Assembly: GCF_002086275.1 (NCBI RefSeq)
Contig: NZ_MVHT01000026.1
Location: 1-64,000, forward strand
Source of the DNA: Mycobacterium intermedium
Lineage (GTDB): Bacteria > Actinomycetota > Actinomycetes > Mycobacteriales > Mycobacteriaceae
Reading direction: 5' to 3'
DNA: 64,000 nucleotides
Position numbers and translations under genes: made by a program
In this document: piece after piece, positions 45,201 to 53,496 of the stretch
How positions within the stretch are numbered: position 1 is the first letter of the stretch
Layout: each line of letters starts with the position of its first letter
Notes under the pieces: generated by a model
Told to the model about the DNA's origin: nothing
The model's database searches: none
The model's input: only the letters and a program-made list of their open reading frames with translations

Positions 45201-45812
45201 GGCGAGGTGGAGACCGCCCTGCGCAGCGTTCCGGGGGTGCGTCATGCGGTAGCGCTCGTGGTAGGTGACAGCGCGCCGAAGCTGGTAGCCGCCATAGCGG
45301 GTGAGGCCGATGACATCGCGGGCATCACCGAGGCGGTGGCGAAACTCCTGCCGGGCTACATGGTTCCCACCCGCATCGTGCGCTTCGAACGGTTCCCGCT
45401 GACCTCGAACGGCAAGCTCGACCGCCGGGCCGTGGCCGCCCTGCTCGAACAGCGGGGCACCGAAGATTCGGACGTGCAGGACGAGGCGCCGCGCAATGAC
45501 CTGGAAGAAGCGCTCGCGCACATCGCCGCCGAAGTGCTGGGTGTGGATTCGGTGGGCGTGCATCGGGATTTTTTTGCGCTCGGCGGAGACTCGGTGTTGG
45601 CCACCACATTCATCGCCCGGGTAAGGGATTGGCTCGACACCGATCACGCGGTGGTCGCCGATCTGTTCGCCGGCCGCACAGTCGCCGGGTTCGCCGAGCG
45701 ACTCAACGGCCGCGAGGCACTCCGCGGAACCCCGGACCGGCTGTCGGTGATCGCGCGCCACTACCTCGAGGTGGCCGCGCTCACCGACGAAGAGGTTCTC
45801 GCCGAGGGTTGA
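42291..45812 (+). CDS. mbtB: Mycobactin NRPS MbtB without thioesterase domain (ArCP-Cy-A-T)
   Basis: 1173 residues against 1414 for Rv2383c. Aryl carrier domain (IQLGLNSIRMM, Ser near 43), cyclisation domain with DMLAGDAMS (the D-x4-D-x2-S motif, near 243), adenylation (FTSGSTGVPKGVDVPH near 711; GLGGATETAIHN) for Ser/Thr, and thiolation (ALGGDSVLATTF near 1098). It then stops, so the C-terminal thioesterase is missing; the separate thioesterase at 30916 may supply it. It joins salicylate to Ser/Thr and forms the 2-hydroxyphenyl-oxazoline. The linker after the aryl carrier has five 9-bp repeats (42549-42593) coding ATQATQATEATEAT. Confidence 0.94.
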   Translation: MEPLQGAGDGQISKDQIRATVAAEIGCAEVDVADHDDLIQLGLNSIRMMALAGGWRKRGAAITFAELAANPTVESWHGLLSAGARVEATQATQATEATEATGETDAVAEEAPFPLATMQHAYWIGRSDEQQLGGVAAHIYVEFDCGAIDPVRLQRAVADLVTMHPMLRTRFLPDGTQQTMPAPGRPVFGVVDLRGQSPAHAESALTELRERKTHQRLDIEQGQVIDVTLTLLDDERSRLHLDVDMLAGDAMSYRVLVSDLAELYQGTTLPVPGYTYRRYRTERRDNGGEHDRDQNWWRQRLPELPGAPELPTVSVGKSGAAHRTVRYDYWLAPEAKERLVAAAHARGVTPAMALAAVFADTVGAWSAQDRFLLNVPLFHRQPVHPDIDRVVGDFTSSIMLEVDVSENVSVTDRARAVQRSMYESGAHAAYSGLEVLRDLGRYRGEPVLAPVVFTSALDLGELFADNVIQTFGDPVWIISQGPQVLLDAQVTELRGGLLLNWDVRESAFPPGLIDVMFDAFTENVARLSEGDAGWDAEAAVRLPSAQAEVRAAINATDGPVSGRCLHQEFFEHAVSNPDAVAVVWGLGDEAGAWTYRALADRSLAIAGALRDRGVRPGDAVAIQLPKGRDQIAAALGVLAAGATYVPIGFDQPDARRAKILESAGIVAALTVDGADIGVPVASLAVNAAQSHPKPLQAAVFPDTSDIAYVIFTSGSTGVPKGVDVPHSAAMNTIDAVNDWFDVNSSDRVLALSELEFDASVYDIFGMFSVGGSLVAVDAAEKAASTSWVELLRAHRVSILNCVPSMLDMILELGGDRLGDSLRAVTLGGDWVGADLARRLARQVPGCRFSGLGGATETAIHNTICEVVGEPPAHWATVPFGVPLRNVRCRVVSPSGRDCPDWVPGEFWVGGANVAAGYRNDPQRTAERFVEHQGIRWYKTGDMARYWPDGTIEFLGRADHQVQIRGYRVELGEVETALRSVPGVRHAVALVVGDSAPKLVAAIAGEADDIAGITEAVAKLLPGYMVPTRIVRFERFPLTSNGKLDRRAVAALLEQRGTEDSDVQDEAPRNDLEEALAHIAAEVLGVDSVGVHRDFFALGGDSVLATTFIARVRDWLDTDHAVVADLFAGRTVAGFAERLNGREALRGTPDRLSVIARHYLEVAALTDEEVLAEG

Positions 45813-45814
45813 CG

Positions 45815-47203
45815 CTATTTCGCCTCGACGGATCCGACGATGATGCTGCCGACGCTGCACTCCTGACGTTCGTCGACACCCGTGGCGGCGATGAATGCGG
45901 CGGTGTCACTGAAACCCTGTGCGCACGCACCCAATCCCATCGCGGTCGCGGCCAGGTAGATGGTCTGCATGAGGACACCGACATTCTTCAGGATCGCGGA
46001 GTAGGCGATCTGCTCGTATGTCCACATCATGCGACCGAACCGCGCCGCCATGATCAGCAGCACCTGCGGCTCGGCACCTCCGGTCAGGGTCGCCGACGTT
46101 GGCTTCAGCAGTTGGGCAACGGGTTTCGAGTCCACGGCGGCAACCGGTCGCAGCGTGTGGTCGAACGAGTCGTAGTGATACATGCCCGCGTCGAGTCCGG
46201 TGACGTTGCGCACCACCGGGTAGACCTCGAGTTCGTACAGCCCGCCGCCGGACGGGTAGGGCCGGGAGACCAGTTCTTCACCCTCGCCGATCCGCTGCGT
46301 GTCCCGGGTTCGCGCAGTGCGATAAAGCAATTCGGCCAACTGTGCGACGGTGATCGGGTGGGCGTCGTCGAATGTTCGGATGGAGACGCGGTCTTCGAGC
46401 ACGGCGGTCAGTGTCGGGTCTTCCGTCCGTTTGGCATCCAGGTCCGGAACGGGTAACGCGATCGGTGCGCCCGGGTAGTCCGCTCGTCGGGCGGGAGGTT
46501 GCGGGAAGCGGCCTTTCGCCCACTTCGTCGGACCGAAATGCTCCCAGGTGACATTGCGCTCACCGAGTGTGCTGCGCCGGTGAAACCACAGATCCGGCGC
46601 GCTCCAACTCAGCGCCTCGAACCGAGTGTCCTCGTCACCGGCGGGGACGAGCATGCCGCACCAGGTCAGGTCCGCGACGAACTGCGCCGCGACCGGCGCC
46701 GGCAGGTCCGATGGCACCGGTCCGGATCCGTCGAGCAGGACCAGCAGACGTGGGTCGTGCACCCGCACGTCGCACCAGGAAAGTGGATTTTCCAGCACGA
46801 ATCCACCCGAATCCCGATGCAGTACAGCGAATTTGGACAGCACCGCGGAGGTCGGAGCTGCCGGGCGGGGCGGGGCCGGCTTGATCGGCAAAATCGAATA
46901 GAAGTCCTTTCCGCCGTCGCGCACCGTGACGTTCAACCAGCCGCCGCCGGCGAGGCGGTCGACCAGAGCGGCCACCGGATTTGCTTCGCCTGGTCCCGTG
47001 AGATCCGCAATCGTTCCCGGCCCCACATTGAGAGCCTTCAGCGCCCGCAGCTGGCCGGCGGTGAGACCGGTCAGCTTGTCGCTGCGCGGCGGGTTCAGCA
47101 AAACGGCGCCCGCGCGCGTGGTCAAGCAGGTGACGCCGGGACGGAACGCATACCGGGTCTGGTCGGGGGTCTGGTCGGGGTGAGTGAGGCGGGGCACTCG
47201 CAC
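45815..47203 (-). CDS. SagB-type FMN dehydrogenase next to mbtB (possible oxazoline oxidase)
   Basis: 462 residues from a GTG at 47203. The N-terminal part looks like a winged-helix segment (LTAGQLRALKALNVGPGTIADL ending GGWLNVTV); the C-terminal part is a nitroreductase-fold SagB/ThcOx dehydrogenase (VSIRTFDDAHPITVAQLAELLYRTAR, RPYPSGGGLYELEVYPVV, GMYHYDSFDHTL, AYSAILKNVGVLMQTIYLAATAMGLGACAQGF). The family oxidises azolines to azoles with FMN in microcin-like and NRPS pathways. The stop lies 2 bases from the mbtB stop. Inference: it oxidises the MbtB oxazoline to an oxazole, as found in nocobactin. There is no such gene in the M. tuberculosis mbt-1 locus. A detoxifying or cofactor-related role is an alternative. 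Confidence 0.82.
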   Translation of the reverse strand: MRVPRLTHPDQTPDQTRYAFRPGVTCLTTRAGAVLLNPPRSDKLTGLTAGQLRALKALNVGPGTIADLTGPGEANPVAALVDRLAGGGWLNVTVRDGGKDFYSILPIKPAPPRPAAPTSAVLSKFAVLHRDSGGFVLENPLSWCDVRVHDPRLLVLLDGSGPVPSDLPAPVAAQFVADLTWCGMLVPAGDEDTRFEALSWSAPDLWFHRRSTLGERNVTWEHFGPTKWAKGRFPQPPARRADYPGAPIALPVPDLDAKRTEDPTLTAVLEDRVSIRTFDDAHPITVAQLAELLYRTARTRDTQRIGEGEELVSRPYPSGGGLYELEVYPVVRNVTGLDAGMYHYDSFDHTLRPVAAVDSKPVAQLLKPTSATLTGGAEPQVLLIMAARFGRMMWTYEQIAYSAILKNVGVLMQTIYLAATAMGLGACAQGFSDTAAFIAATGVDERQECSVGSIIVGSVEAK

Positions 47204-47236
47204 GTCCTTCGTCGGTATACGCGGTTCATCGTTCAG

Positions 47237-47255
47237 CTTGGTTAGCCTAGGTCTG
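47237..47255 (-). promoter_or_regulatory. Weak IdeR-like box upstream of the SagB-type gene
   Basis: The core GGTTAGCCTA fits the centre of an IdeR box, but the outer half on one side (GGTCTG) does not, so about 12 of 19 positions agree. It is 34 bases from the GTG of the dehydrogenase gene. If real it would put this gene in the mycobactin regulon. Confidence 0.4.
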
Positions 47256-47478
47256 GCGAACTCAAGCCGCGGCGGCTGTGGGTGCGTTCATGGGTGCGTT
47301 CATGGCCGGCGCACAGTTTTCCGACAGGTCCGGCTTAGGCGGTACACATACCGTCGGCGTAACGTAACCCCACCGAACTACGACACATCTGTCACAAGAT
47401 GCACATCTGCAACACGGGGGACGCGACCACTCACCGCTGCTGTGTCGCGTTACGTGCCAATCGAAGGGGAACCAACTG

Positions 47479-48006
47479 ATGAAATCGCTAGTCGTGGCTG
47501 TGGCCGTGGCCGGGGCCGCAGTAGCCGCAATCGGTGTAGCCGGCGCCGGCGCAACCGCCGTCGCATCCGCGTCGCCCGCCACGTATCAGGCGCCGCCGCA
47601 ATCCGTAGGTGCGCCGTTGCCGCTCGACCCGGCGCCCATTCCCACCCCGGCTCCGGCCGTCGGCCTACCGTCCGCCGCGCAGCTGACGGGCATTCTGAAC
47701 AGCCTTGCCGACCCGGCAGTTTCGTTCGCCAACAAGGGCAATTTGGTGGAGGGAGGCCTCGGCGGCACCGAGGCGCGCCTTGCCGATCACGCGCTGAAGA
47801 AGGCCGAGAAGAACGGGTCGCTGCCGTTGTCGTTCGGAATCACCAACATCCAACCCGCCGCGGGTGGGGCGGCCACGGCCGATGTCGCGGTATCGGGCCC
47901 CAAGCTGTCGCCGCCCGTCATCAAGAACGTCACCTTCGTCAACCAAGGCGGCTGGGTGCTGTCGCGTGACTCGGCGATGGAGTTGCTGCAGGCCGCGCGC
48001 CAGTAG
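47479..48006 (+). CDS. cfp2: Secreted low-molecular-weight antigen Cfp2/MTB12
   Basis: 175 residues (Rv2376c: 167-168). Sec signal peptide ([21 protein letters not shown], cleavage probably after ASA near 31), a Pro-rich segment ([18 protein letters not shown]), then the conserved MTB12 domain of NTF2-like type ([40 protein letters not shown]). An abundant secreted protein of unknown function. In M. tuberculosis mbtH (Rv2377c) lies between mbtG and cfp2; the 275 bases upstream of cfp2 here contain no mbtH-like frame. Confidence 0.93.
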   Translation: MKSLVVAVAVAGAAVAAIGVAGAGATAVASASPATYQAPPQSVGAPLPLDPAPIPTPAPAVGLPSAAQLTGILNSLADPAVSFANKGNLVEGGLGGTEARLADHALKKAEKNGSLPLSFGITNIQPAAGGAATADVAVSGPKLSPPVIKNVTFVNQGGWVLSRDSAMELLQAARQ

Positions 48007-48021
48007 CGCGAGAGCACAACG

Positions 48022-48906
48022 TCAATCGCCTGCAGGGCCCAGCGCGCTCAGGTCCAGCTTGGCGATGCGCATCGGATCGGCCAGTACGTCGATCGAGGTG
48101 ATCCTGCCGTCCCGTACCACGAACCCCATGACCGCGGATGGTCGGCCGGACACGAAGATGACCGCGCCGGCGGCGCCGTTGACGGTTGCGGCGCTCACCT
48201 TGCGCTCTGGTCCCGCGTAACTCTGGGCCAGCTTTGCCACCGAGGCTGCGCCTTCGGTGCGGTATCCGGCGCCGGGGCCGAAGTCGCCGCGCAGCACCGC
48301 GTCCGGGTGCAACACGGACACCAGTCGGTCGAAGTCTCCGCTGCGCCCGGCCGCGAAGAACGCGTCGACGACCGCGCGCTGGGCGGCCAGTTCGCCATCG
48401 GGCACCGGGTGGGCTTCCTCGATGCGTCGCCGGGCGCGGCTGGCCAGCTTGCGGGTTGCATCCGGCGACCGGTCCACGATCGGTGCGATCTGGGCGAACG
48501 GGACGGAAAACGCGTCGTGCAACACGAATGCCAGCCGCTCCGCGGGCGGCAACGTGTCCAGCACCACGAACAAGGCCATGCCGACCGCATCCGCCAGCAT
48601 CGCGCGGTGTTCCGGGTCGGAGTCTTTGGTCGCATCGATGATCGGATCGGGGAGTTGTTCGACCGGCTCCTCGGCGCCCCCGGCGCGGCGGGCGCGCAGC
48701 GTGTTCAAGCAGATTCGCGCCACCACGGTGGTCAGCCAAGCGTCGAGATTGGCGATCTCGTCGGTCGCGCTGTTACTGAGCCGCAACCACGCTTCCTGAA
48801 CGGCGTCCTCGGCGTCATCGATCGAGCCCAGCATCCGGTAGGCCACCGCTCCCAGTTGCGGCCGAGCCGCCTCGAAGCGTGCGGTGAGATCCTGGCCGAA
48901 GGTCAT
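48022..48906 (-). CDS. ECF41-family RNA polymerase sigma factor
   Basis: 294 residues from the ATG at 48906, which overlaps the stop of the upstream gene (ATGA). Sigma region 2 (LGAVAYRMLGSIDDAEDAVQEAWLRL), region 4 (LPPAERLAFVLHDAFSVPFAQIAPIVDRSPDATRKLASRARRRI) and a SnoaL-like C-terminal extension (residues about 180-290, FFAAGRSGDFDRLVSVLHPDAVLRGD, DVLADPMRIAKLDL). This fused extension replaces an anti-sigma factor in the ECF41 group. The CxxC partner is encoded just upstream, the classic ECF41 arrangement. Not part of the M. tuberculosis cfp2-Rv2375 interval, so an insertion relative to it. Confidence 0.9.
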   Translation of the reverse strand: MTFGQDLTARFEAARPQLGAVAYRMLGSIDDAEDAVQEAWLRLSNSATDEIANLDAWLTTVVARICLNTLRARRAGGAEEPVEQLPDPIIDATKDSDPEHRAMLADAVGMALFVVLDTLPPAERLAFVLHDAFSVPFAQIAPIVDRSPDATRKLASRARRRIEEAHPVPDGELAAQRAVVDAFFAAGRSGDFDRLVSVLHPDAVLRGDFGPGAGYRTEGAASVAKLAQSYAGPERKVSAATVNGAAGAVIFVSGRPSAVMGFVVRDGRITSIDVLADPMRIAKLDLSALGPAGD

Positions 48907-49517
48907 GGTGCCTTCGCCGGCCCGCCCGACGGCAGCGCGCACACCCGACCCTGCGAGAAGCCCGCAGCCCCGATGCCCAGAGCAATGTTGAACCGGGCCC
49001 GGAGATTGCCCAGCGTGATGATGTGCGTCAGTGCAACCAGCTGAGCCGTATCGAAATGGGCACGCAAGGCGTCGAACAACTCGTCGCTGACCTCGACCGG
49101 GGTGCGGCTGACCGCGGTGGCATACCGCAGGACCAGCTTGTCGACTTCGGAGAAGCACGGGGCGTTCTCGAAGTCGGCCATGGCCAGCAACTCCTCGTCG
49201 GTCAGGCCCATCCCGCGGGCGATCTGGGAACCGAGATCGATGCAGTATTCACAGTTGACCGTGGTCGCCGATTTCAGCTCGGCCAGCACCCGATGCCGTT
49301 GGCTGAGAATGGTCAGGCTCGCCTCCGCCTGTTCCAGCCGACCGTATGCATTGAGCACCTTGGGGATGTGGGCGTACATGCGCAGCGGTTCGAGCATCTC
49401 GGCGCGGCCCAAGGTCTGCAGTCCGGCCATTTTCGCCAGCTTGCGCCGGGTGAAGAAAAAGGCGATCTTGGCGCCCAATCCGGCGTCGCGGTCCGATACT
49501 CCAGCGAGTCGGGACAT
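48903..49517 (-). CDS. Carboxymuconolactone decarboxylase/AhpD-like protein, ECF41 partner
   Basis: 204 residues (MSRLAGVSDRDAGLGAKIAF). The AhpD/CMD core contains ATTVNCEYCIDLGSQIARGMGLTDEELLA with the redox CxxC and a downstream His in ALTHIITLGNLRARF. ECF41 sigma factors are usually co-encoded with a carboxymuconolactone decarboxylase, oxidoreductase or epimerase whose expression they control. Coupled to the sigma gene by a 4-base overlap; GGAGGGC precedes its ATG. Probable role: peroxide or organic oxidant defence; substrate unknown. Confidence 0.87.
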   Translation of the reverse strand: MSRLAGVSDRDAGLGAKIAFFFTRRKLAKMAGLQTLGRAEMLEPLRMYAHIPKVLNAYGRLEQAEASLTILSQRHRVLAELKSATTVNCEYCIDLGSQIARGMGLTDEELLAMADFENAPCFSEVDKLVLRYATAVSRTPVEVSDELFDALRAHFDTAQLVALTHIITLGNLRARFNIALGIGAAGFSQGRVCALPSGGPAKAP

Positions 49518-49561
49518 GGTGCCCTCCTAGGTGTCCGTTGAGTTGACGCTCCTACCAACTC

Positions 49562-49588
49562 GACACGTGGCGGCACCCAAATGTGACC
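49562..49588 (-). promoter_or_regulatory. Probable ECF41 autoregulatory promoter
   Basis: On the minus strand GGTCACA (49588-49582), 16 bases, then TGTC (49565-49562). The published ECF41 promoter is TGTCACA-N16-CGTC, so spacing is exact with one mismatch in each box. It lies 45 bases upstream of the AhpD-like start and would make the two-gene operon self-controlled. Confidence 0.6.
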
Positions 49589-49596
49589 GGCAGCGA

Positions 49597-49911
49597 CTAT
49601 CGGGGCTCGCCTGACGCCGCGTCCATGTCGAACACCCGCGCATGCAGTACGGTGCGGTTACGCAGCGCGGCGCGCACCGCCCGGTGCAGACCGTCTTCGA
49701 GATAGGTGATCCCCCGCCATTTCACGGCGTGTGGGAAGAGGTCGCCGTAGAAGGTCGAATCCTCCGAAAGGAGGCGATCCAGGGCGAGGACCGTCGTCGT
49801 CGTGACCAATTCGTCGAGCCGGATTTGTTGAGGCGGAATTTGCGCCCAATCCCGGTAGGACAACCCGTGCTCGGGGTATGGCTTGCCCTCGCGCACGCCC
49901 TTGAAAATCAT
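49597..49911 (-). CDS. Conserved protein, Rv2375 ortholog
   Basis: 104 residues from the ATG at 49911 (MIFKGVREGKPYPEHGLSYRDW); Rv2375 has 105. The frame continues upstream to 50010 but that part is not conserved-looking. Content: PPQQIRLDELVTTTTVLALDRLLSEDSTFYGDLFPHAVKWRG and TYLEDGLHRAVRAALRNRTVLHARVFD. LEDGLHRA loosely recalls the DGxHR loop of ParB-like nucleotide-binding domains, but I cannot assign a function. It precedes hrcA divergently, as in M. tuberculosis. Confidence 0.78.
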   Translation of the reverse strand: MIFKGVREGKPYPEHGLSYRDWAQIPPQQIRLDELVTTTTVLALDRLLSEDSTFYGDLFPHAVKWRGITYLEDGLHRAVRAALRNRTVLHARVFDMDAASGEPR

Positions 49912-50101
49912 CCGCCGTCGCTTTCGCCCATTCGTCCAGACTCGACAGGACCGTTGGAGAAAAAGGCTAGACCGATTACGCCGCGAATGGCTCACTGACC
50001 CGTGAGTCAATTCTGTGGCGGGCGCCGAGCGCGGCGTTCGTGGACGTTGACGGCCTGTTTAGACCGTAAAATGAATCAGTCCAGAGTGGAGGAGGGGATA
50101 G

Positions 50102-51136
<1,035 letters not shown>

Positions 51137-51208
51137 GCGGGCACCCGCTAGAGGTCTTGGGGGCAGCCGCCTAGCGGCGGCACGGTCTCCGTACAGGAAA
51201 GGTAAATC

Positions 51209-52357
51209 GTGGCACGCGATTACTACGGGCTGCTCGGTGTAAGCAAGGGCGCCAGCGATGCGGAAATCAAACGCGCCTATCGAAAACTGGCGCGTGAGTT
51301 GCACCCCGATGTCAATCCCGACGAGGCCGCACAGGCCAGGTTCAAGGACATCAGCGCCGCCTACGAGGTGCTGAGCGACCCGGAGAAGCGGCGCATTGTC
51401 GATATGGGCGGGGATCCGCTCGCATCGGGCGGGGCGTCGGCGGGTGGCTTCGGCGGGTTCGGTGGTTTGGGCGACGTCTTCGAAGCGTTCTTCGGCGGAG
51501 GCTTCAGCGCGGGGGCGACATCGCGCGGTCCGATCGGGCGGGTCCGTCCCGGTTCAGACTCGTTGCTGCGCATGCGGCTGGATCTCGAGGAGTGCGCAAC
51601 CGGCGTCACCAAGCAGGTCACCGTCGACACCGCGGTGCTGTGCACCCAATGCCAGGGCAAAGGCACCCACGGCGATTCCGCGCCGGTACCGTGCGACACC
51701 TGCGCGGGTCGCGGGGAGGTGCAGACCGTTCAGCGTTCGCTGCTGGGCCAGATGGTGACCACCCGGCCGTGTCCCACCTGCCGCGGTGTCGGCGTCGTCA
51801 TTCCCGACCCGTGCCACCAGTGCATGGGTGACGGGCGCGTCCGAGCCCGCCGGGACATCAGCGTCAAGATTCCCGCCGGCGTCGGCGAGGGGATGCGAGT
51901 GCGGCTCGCCGCGCAGGGTGAGGTCGGCCCCGGCGGCGGGCCGGCCGGCGACCTGTACGTCGAGGTTCACGAGCAAGCCCACGACATCTTCGTGCGTCAA
52001 GGCGACGACCTGCACTGCACCGTCTCGGTCCCGATGGTCGACGCGGCCCTCGGTACGACGATCACCCTGGACGCGATCATCGACGGCCCCAGCGAGATCG
52101 TCATCCCGCCCGGCACTCAACCCGGTGCGACGATCACCCTGCGCGGGCACGGGATGCCGCAACTGCGCTCCACCGTCCGCGGCGACCTGCACGTCCACGT
52201 CGAGGTGGTCGTCCCGACCCGGCTGGACCACCGCGACACCGAGTTGCTGCGCGAGCTCAAGAACAAGCGCAGTCGCGATGTGGCCGAGGTGCGCTCGACG
52301 CACGCCGGCGGCGGTGGGCTGTTCAGCCGGCTGCGCGAGACCTTCACCGGACGCTGA
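51209..52357 (+). CDS. dnaJ2: Co-chaperone DnaJ2
   Basis: 382 residues, same as Rv2373c; GTG start preceded by AGGAAAGG. J domain ([35 protein letters not shown], with HPD), Gly/Phe-rich linker ([21 protein letters not shown]), zinc domain with four CxxCxGxG units ([32 protein letters not shown]) and the C-terminal substrate-binding domain. It stimulates DnaK ATPase. Downstream of hrcA, upstream of rsmE. Confidence 0.97.
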   Translation: MARDYYGLLGVSKGASDAEIKRAYRKLARELHPDVNPDEAAQARFKDISAAYEVLSDPEKRRIVDMGGDPLASGGASAGGFGGFGGLGDVFEAFFGGGFSAGATSRGPIGRVRPGSDSLLRMRLDLEECATGVTKQVTVDTAVLCTQCQGKGTHGDSAPVPCDTCAGRGEVQTVQRSLLGQMVTTRPCPTCRGVGVVIPDPCHQCMGDGRVRARRDISVKIPAGVGEGMRVRLAAQGEVGPGGGPAGDLYVEVHEQAHDIFVRQGDDLHCTVSVPMVDAALGTTITLDAIIDGPSEIVIPPGTQPGATITLRGHGMPQLRSTVRGDLHVHVEVVVPTRLDHRDTELLRELKNKRSRDVAEVRSTHAGGGGLFSRLRETFTGR

Positions 52358-52385
52358 CGCAGCCGTTCCCGGACCGGAGCTCCCC

Positions 52386-53153
52386 ATGGTGGCGACGCTG
52401 TTCTACGTCGACGCATTGCCCGACACCGGCGCCCTGGCCTCTGTCGACGGCGACGAAGGTTTTCACGCCGCCACGGTTCGCCGGATCCGCGTGGGCGAAG
52501 AGCTGGTCCTGGGCGACGGCGTCGGCGGTCTGGCCCACTGTGTGGTCGAACAGGCGGACCGTGACGGGCTGCGGGCACGTGTGGGGCAGCGCTGGAGTGT
52601 CCCGCCGGCACAGCCGCCGGTGACGGTGGTGCAGGCGTTGCCCAAATCCGAACGCTCCGAGCTGGCAATCGAATTGGCCACCGAGGCCGGCGCGGACGCC
52701 TTCGTGGCTTGGCAATCAGCACGCTGCGTGGCCAACTGGGCGGGCGCCCGGGTGGACAAGGGGTTGCGTCGATGGCGAGCTGTCGCCCGTTCGGCAGCCC
52801 GGCAGTCGCGCCGCGCGCACATTCCGCCGGTCGATGGCGTGCTTTCCACCGCGGCGCTGATCGAGCGGGTCCGGGAGACGGTGGCCGCGGGCGGGACGGT
52901 GCTGACCTTGCATGAATCGGCGACGGCACGCATCGCGGATATCGCTGAGAGGCAACCGAACTCGCTGACGCTGCTGGTTGGTCCCGAGGGCGGCATCGCG
53001 CCGGACGAGCTCACCGGCTTGACCGCGGCCGGTGCCGTGGCGGTTCGGCTGGGGCCCACCGTGTTACGCACGTCGACCGCGGCTGCGGTTGCGTTGGGAG
53101 CGCTAGGAGTCCTCACGCCGCGGTGGGACACCGGTTCCGGCCTGGATCCGTAG
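52386..53153 (+). CDS. rsmE: 16S rRNA (uracil-1498-N3)-methyltransferase RsmE
   Basis: 255 residues from the ATG at 52386 ([15 protein letters not shown]). SPOUT methyltransferase: N-terminal PUA-like domain ([22 protein letters not shown]) and C-terminal knot with [17 protein letters not shown] and [21 protein letters not shown]. Methylates U1498 of 16S rRNA. Position after dnaJ2 matches Rv2372c. The longer open frame starting inside dnaJ2 is not used. Confidence 0.93.
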   Translation: MVATLFYVDALPDTGALASVDGDEGFHAATVRRIRVGEELVLGDGVGGLAHCVVEQADRDGLRARVGQRWSVPPAQPPVTVVQALPKSERSELAIELATEAGADAFVAWQSARCVANWAGARVDKGLRRWRAVARSAARQSRRAHIPPVDGVLSTAALIERVRETVAAGGTVLTLHESATARIADIAERQPNSLTLLVGPEGGIAPDELTGLTAAGAVAVRLGPTVLRTSTAAAVALGALGVLTPRWDTGSGLDP

Positions 53154-53496
53154 GCGCGCCCGTAACTCGGGGACGCCGTCACCGGTGAGCCAACTGCGCG
53201 GCACCGCCGACCACGGTGGGCCCCCGACGCGGCGGCCCGCTCGCCGGATCCGATCGGGAGCGGCAGCAGGTCGCGGTCACGGCCCGAATCGGCCGGCCGG
53301 CCGACGCCCAACACCGCATATCGCCGCTTTGGCCGAGACCAGCCAGCGATCCACGGCCCGGGCCGACTTCGAGCGCGGGCCGCACATCCTGGTCACCGGC
53401 ATCGAAATGTTGGGAAGCCGCCGGTGACCGGCGGTAGACTGAGGCTTCCAACCCGGCCCAATCCGAAAGAGCCAGAAAGCAGGCATTAGAAGCCAC
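53154..53496. other. 343-bp gap between rsmE and phoH
   Basis: M. tuberculosis has PE_PGRS40 (Rv2371) and Rv2370c-Rv2369c in this interval. Here there are only short GC-rich open frames on both strands with no protein-like sequence, and no PGRS repeats. I see nothing assignable apart from the phoH promoter/leader presumably at its end. Confidence 0.6.

Noticed and set aside
47204-47478. Search for an mbtH gene, which lies just before cfp2 in M. tuberculosis
   Set aside because: No frame with the NxxxxxSLWP-type MbtH signature on either strand.
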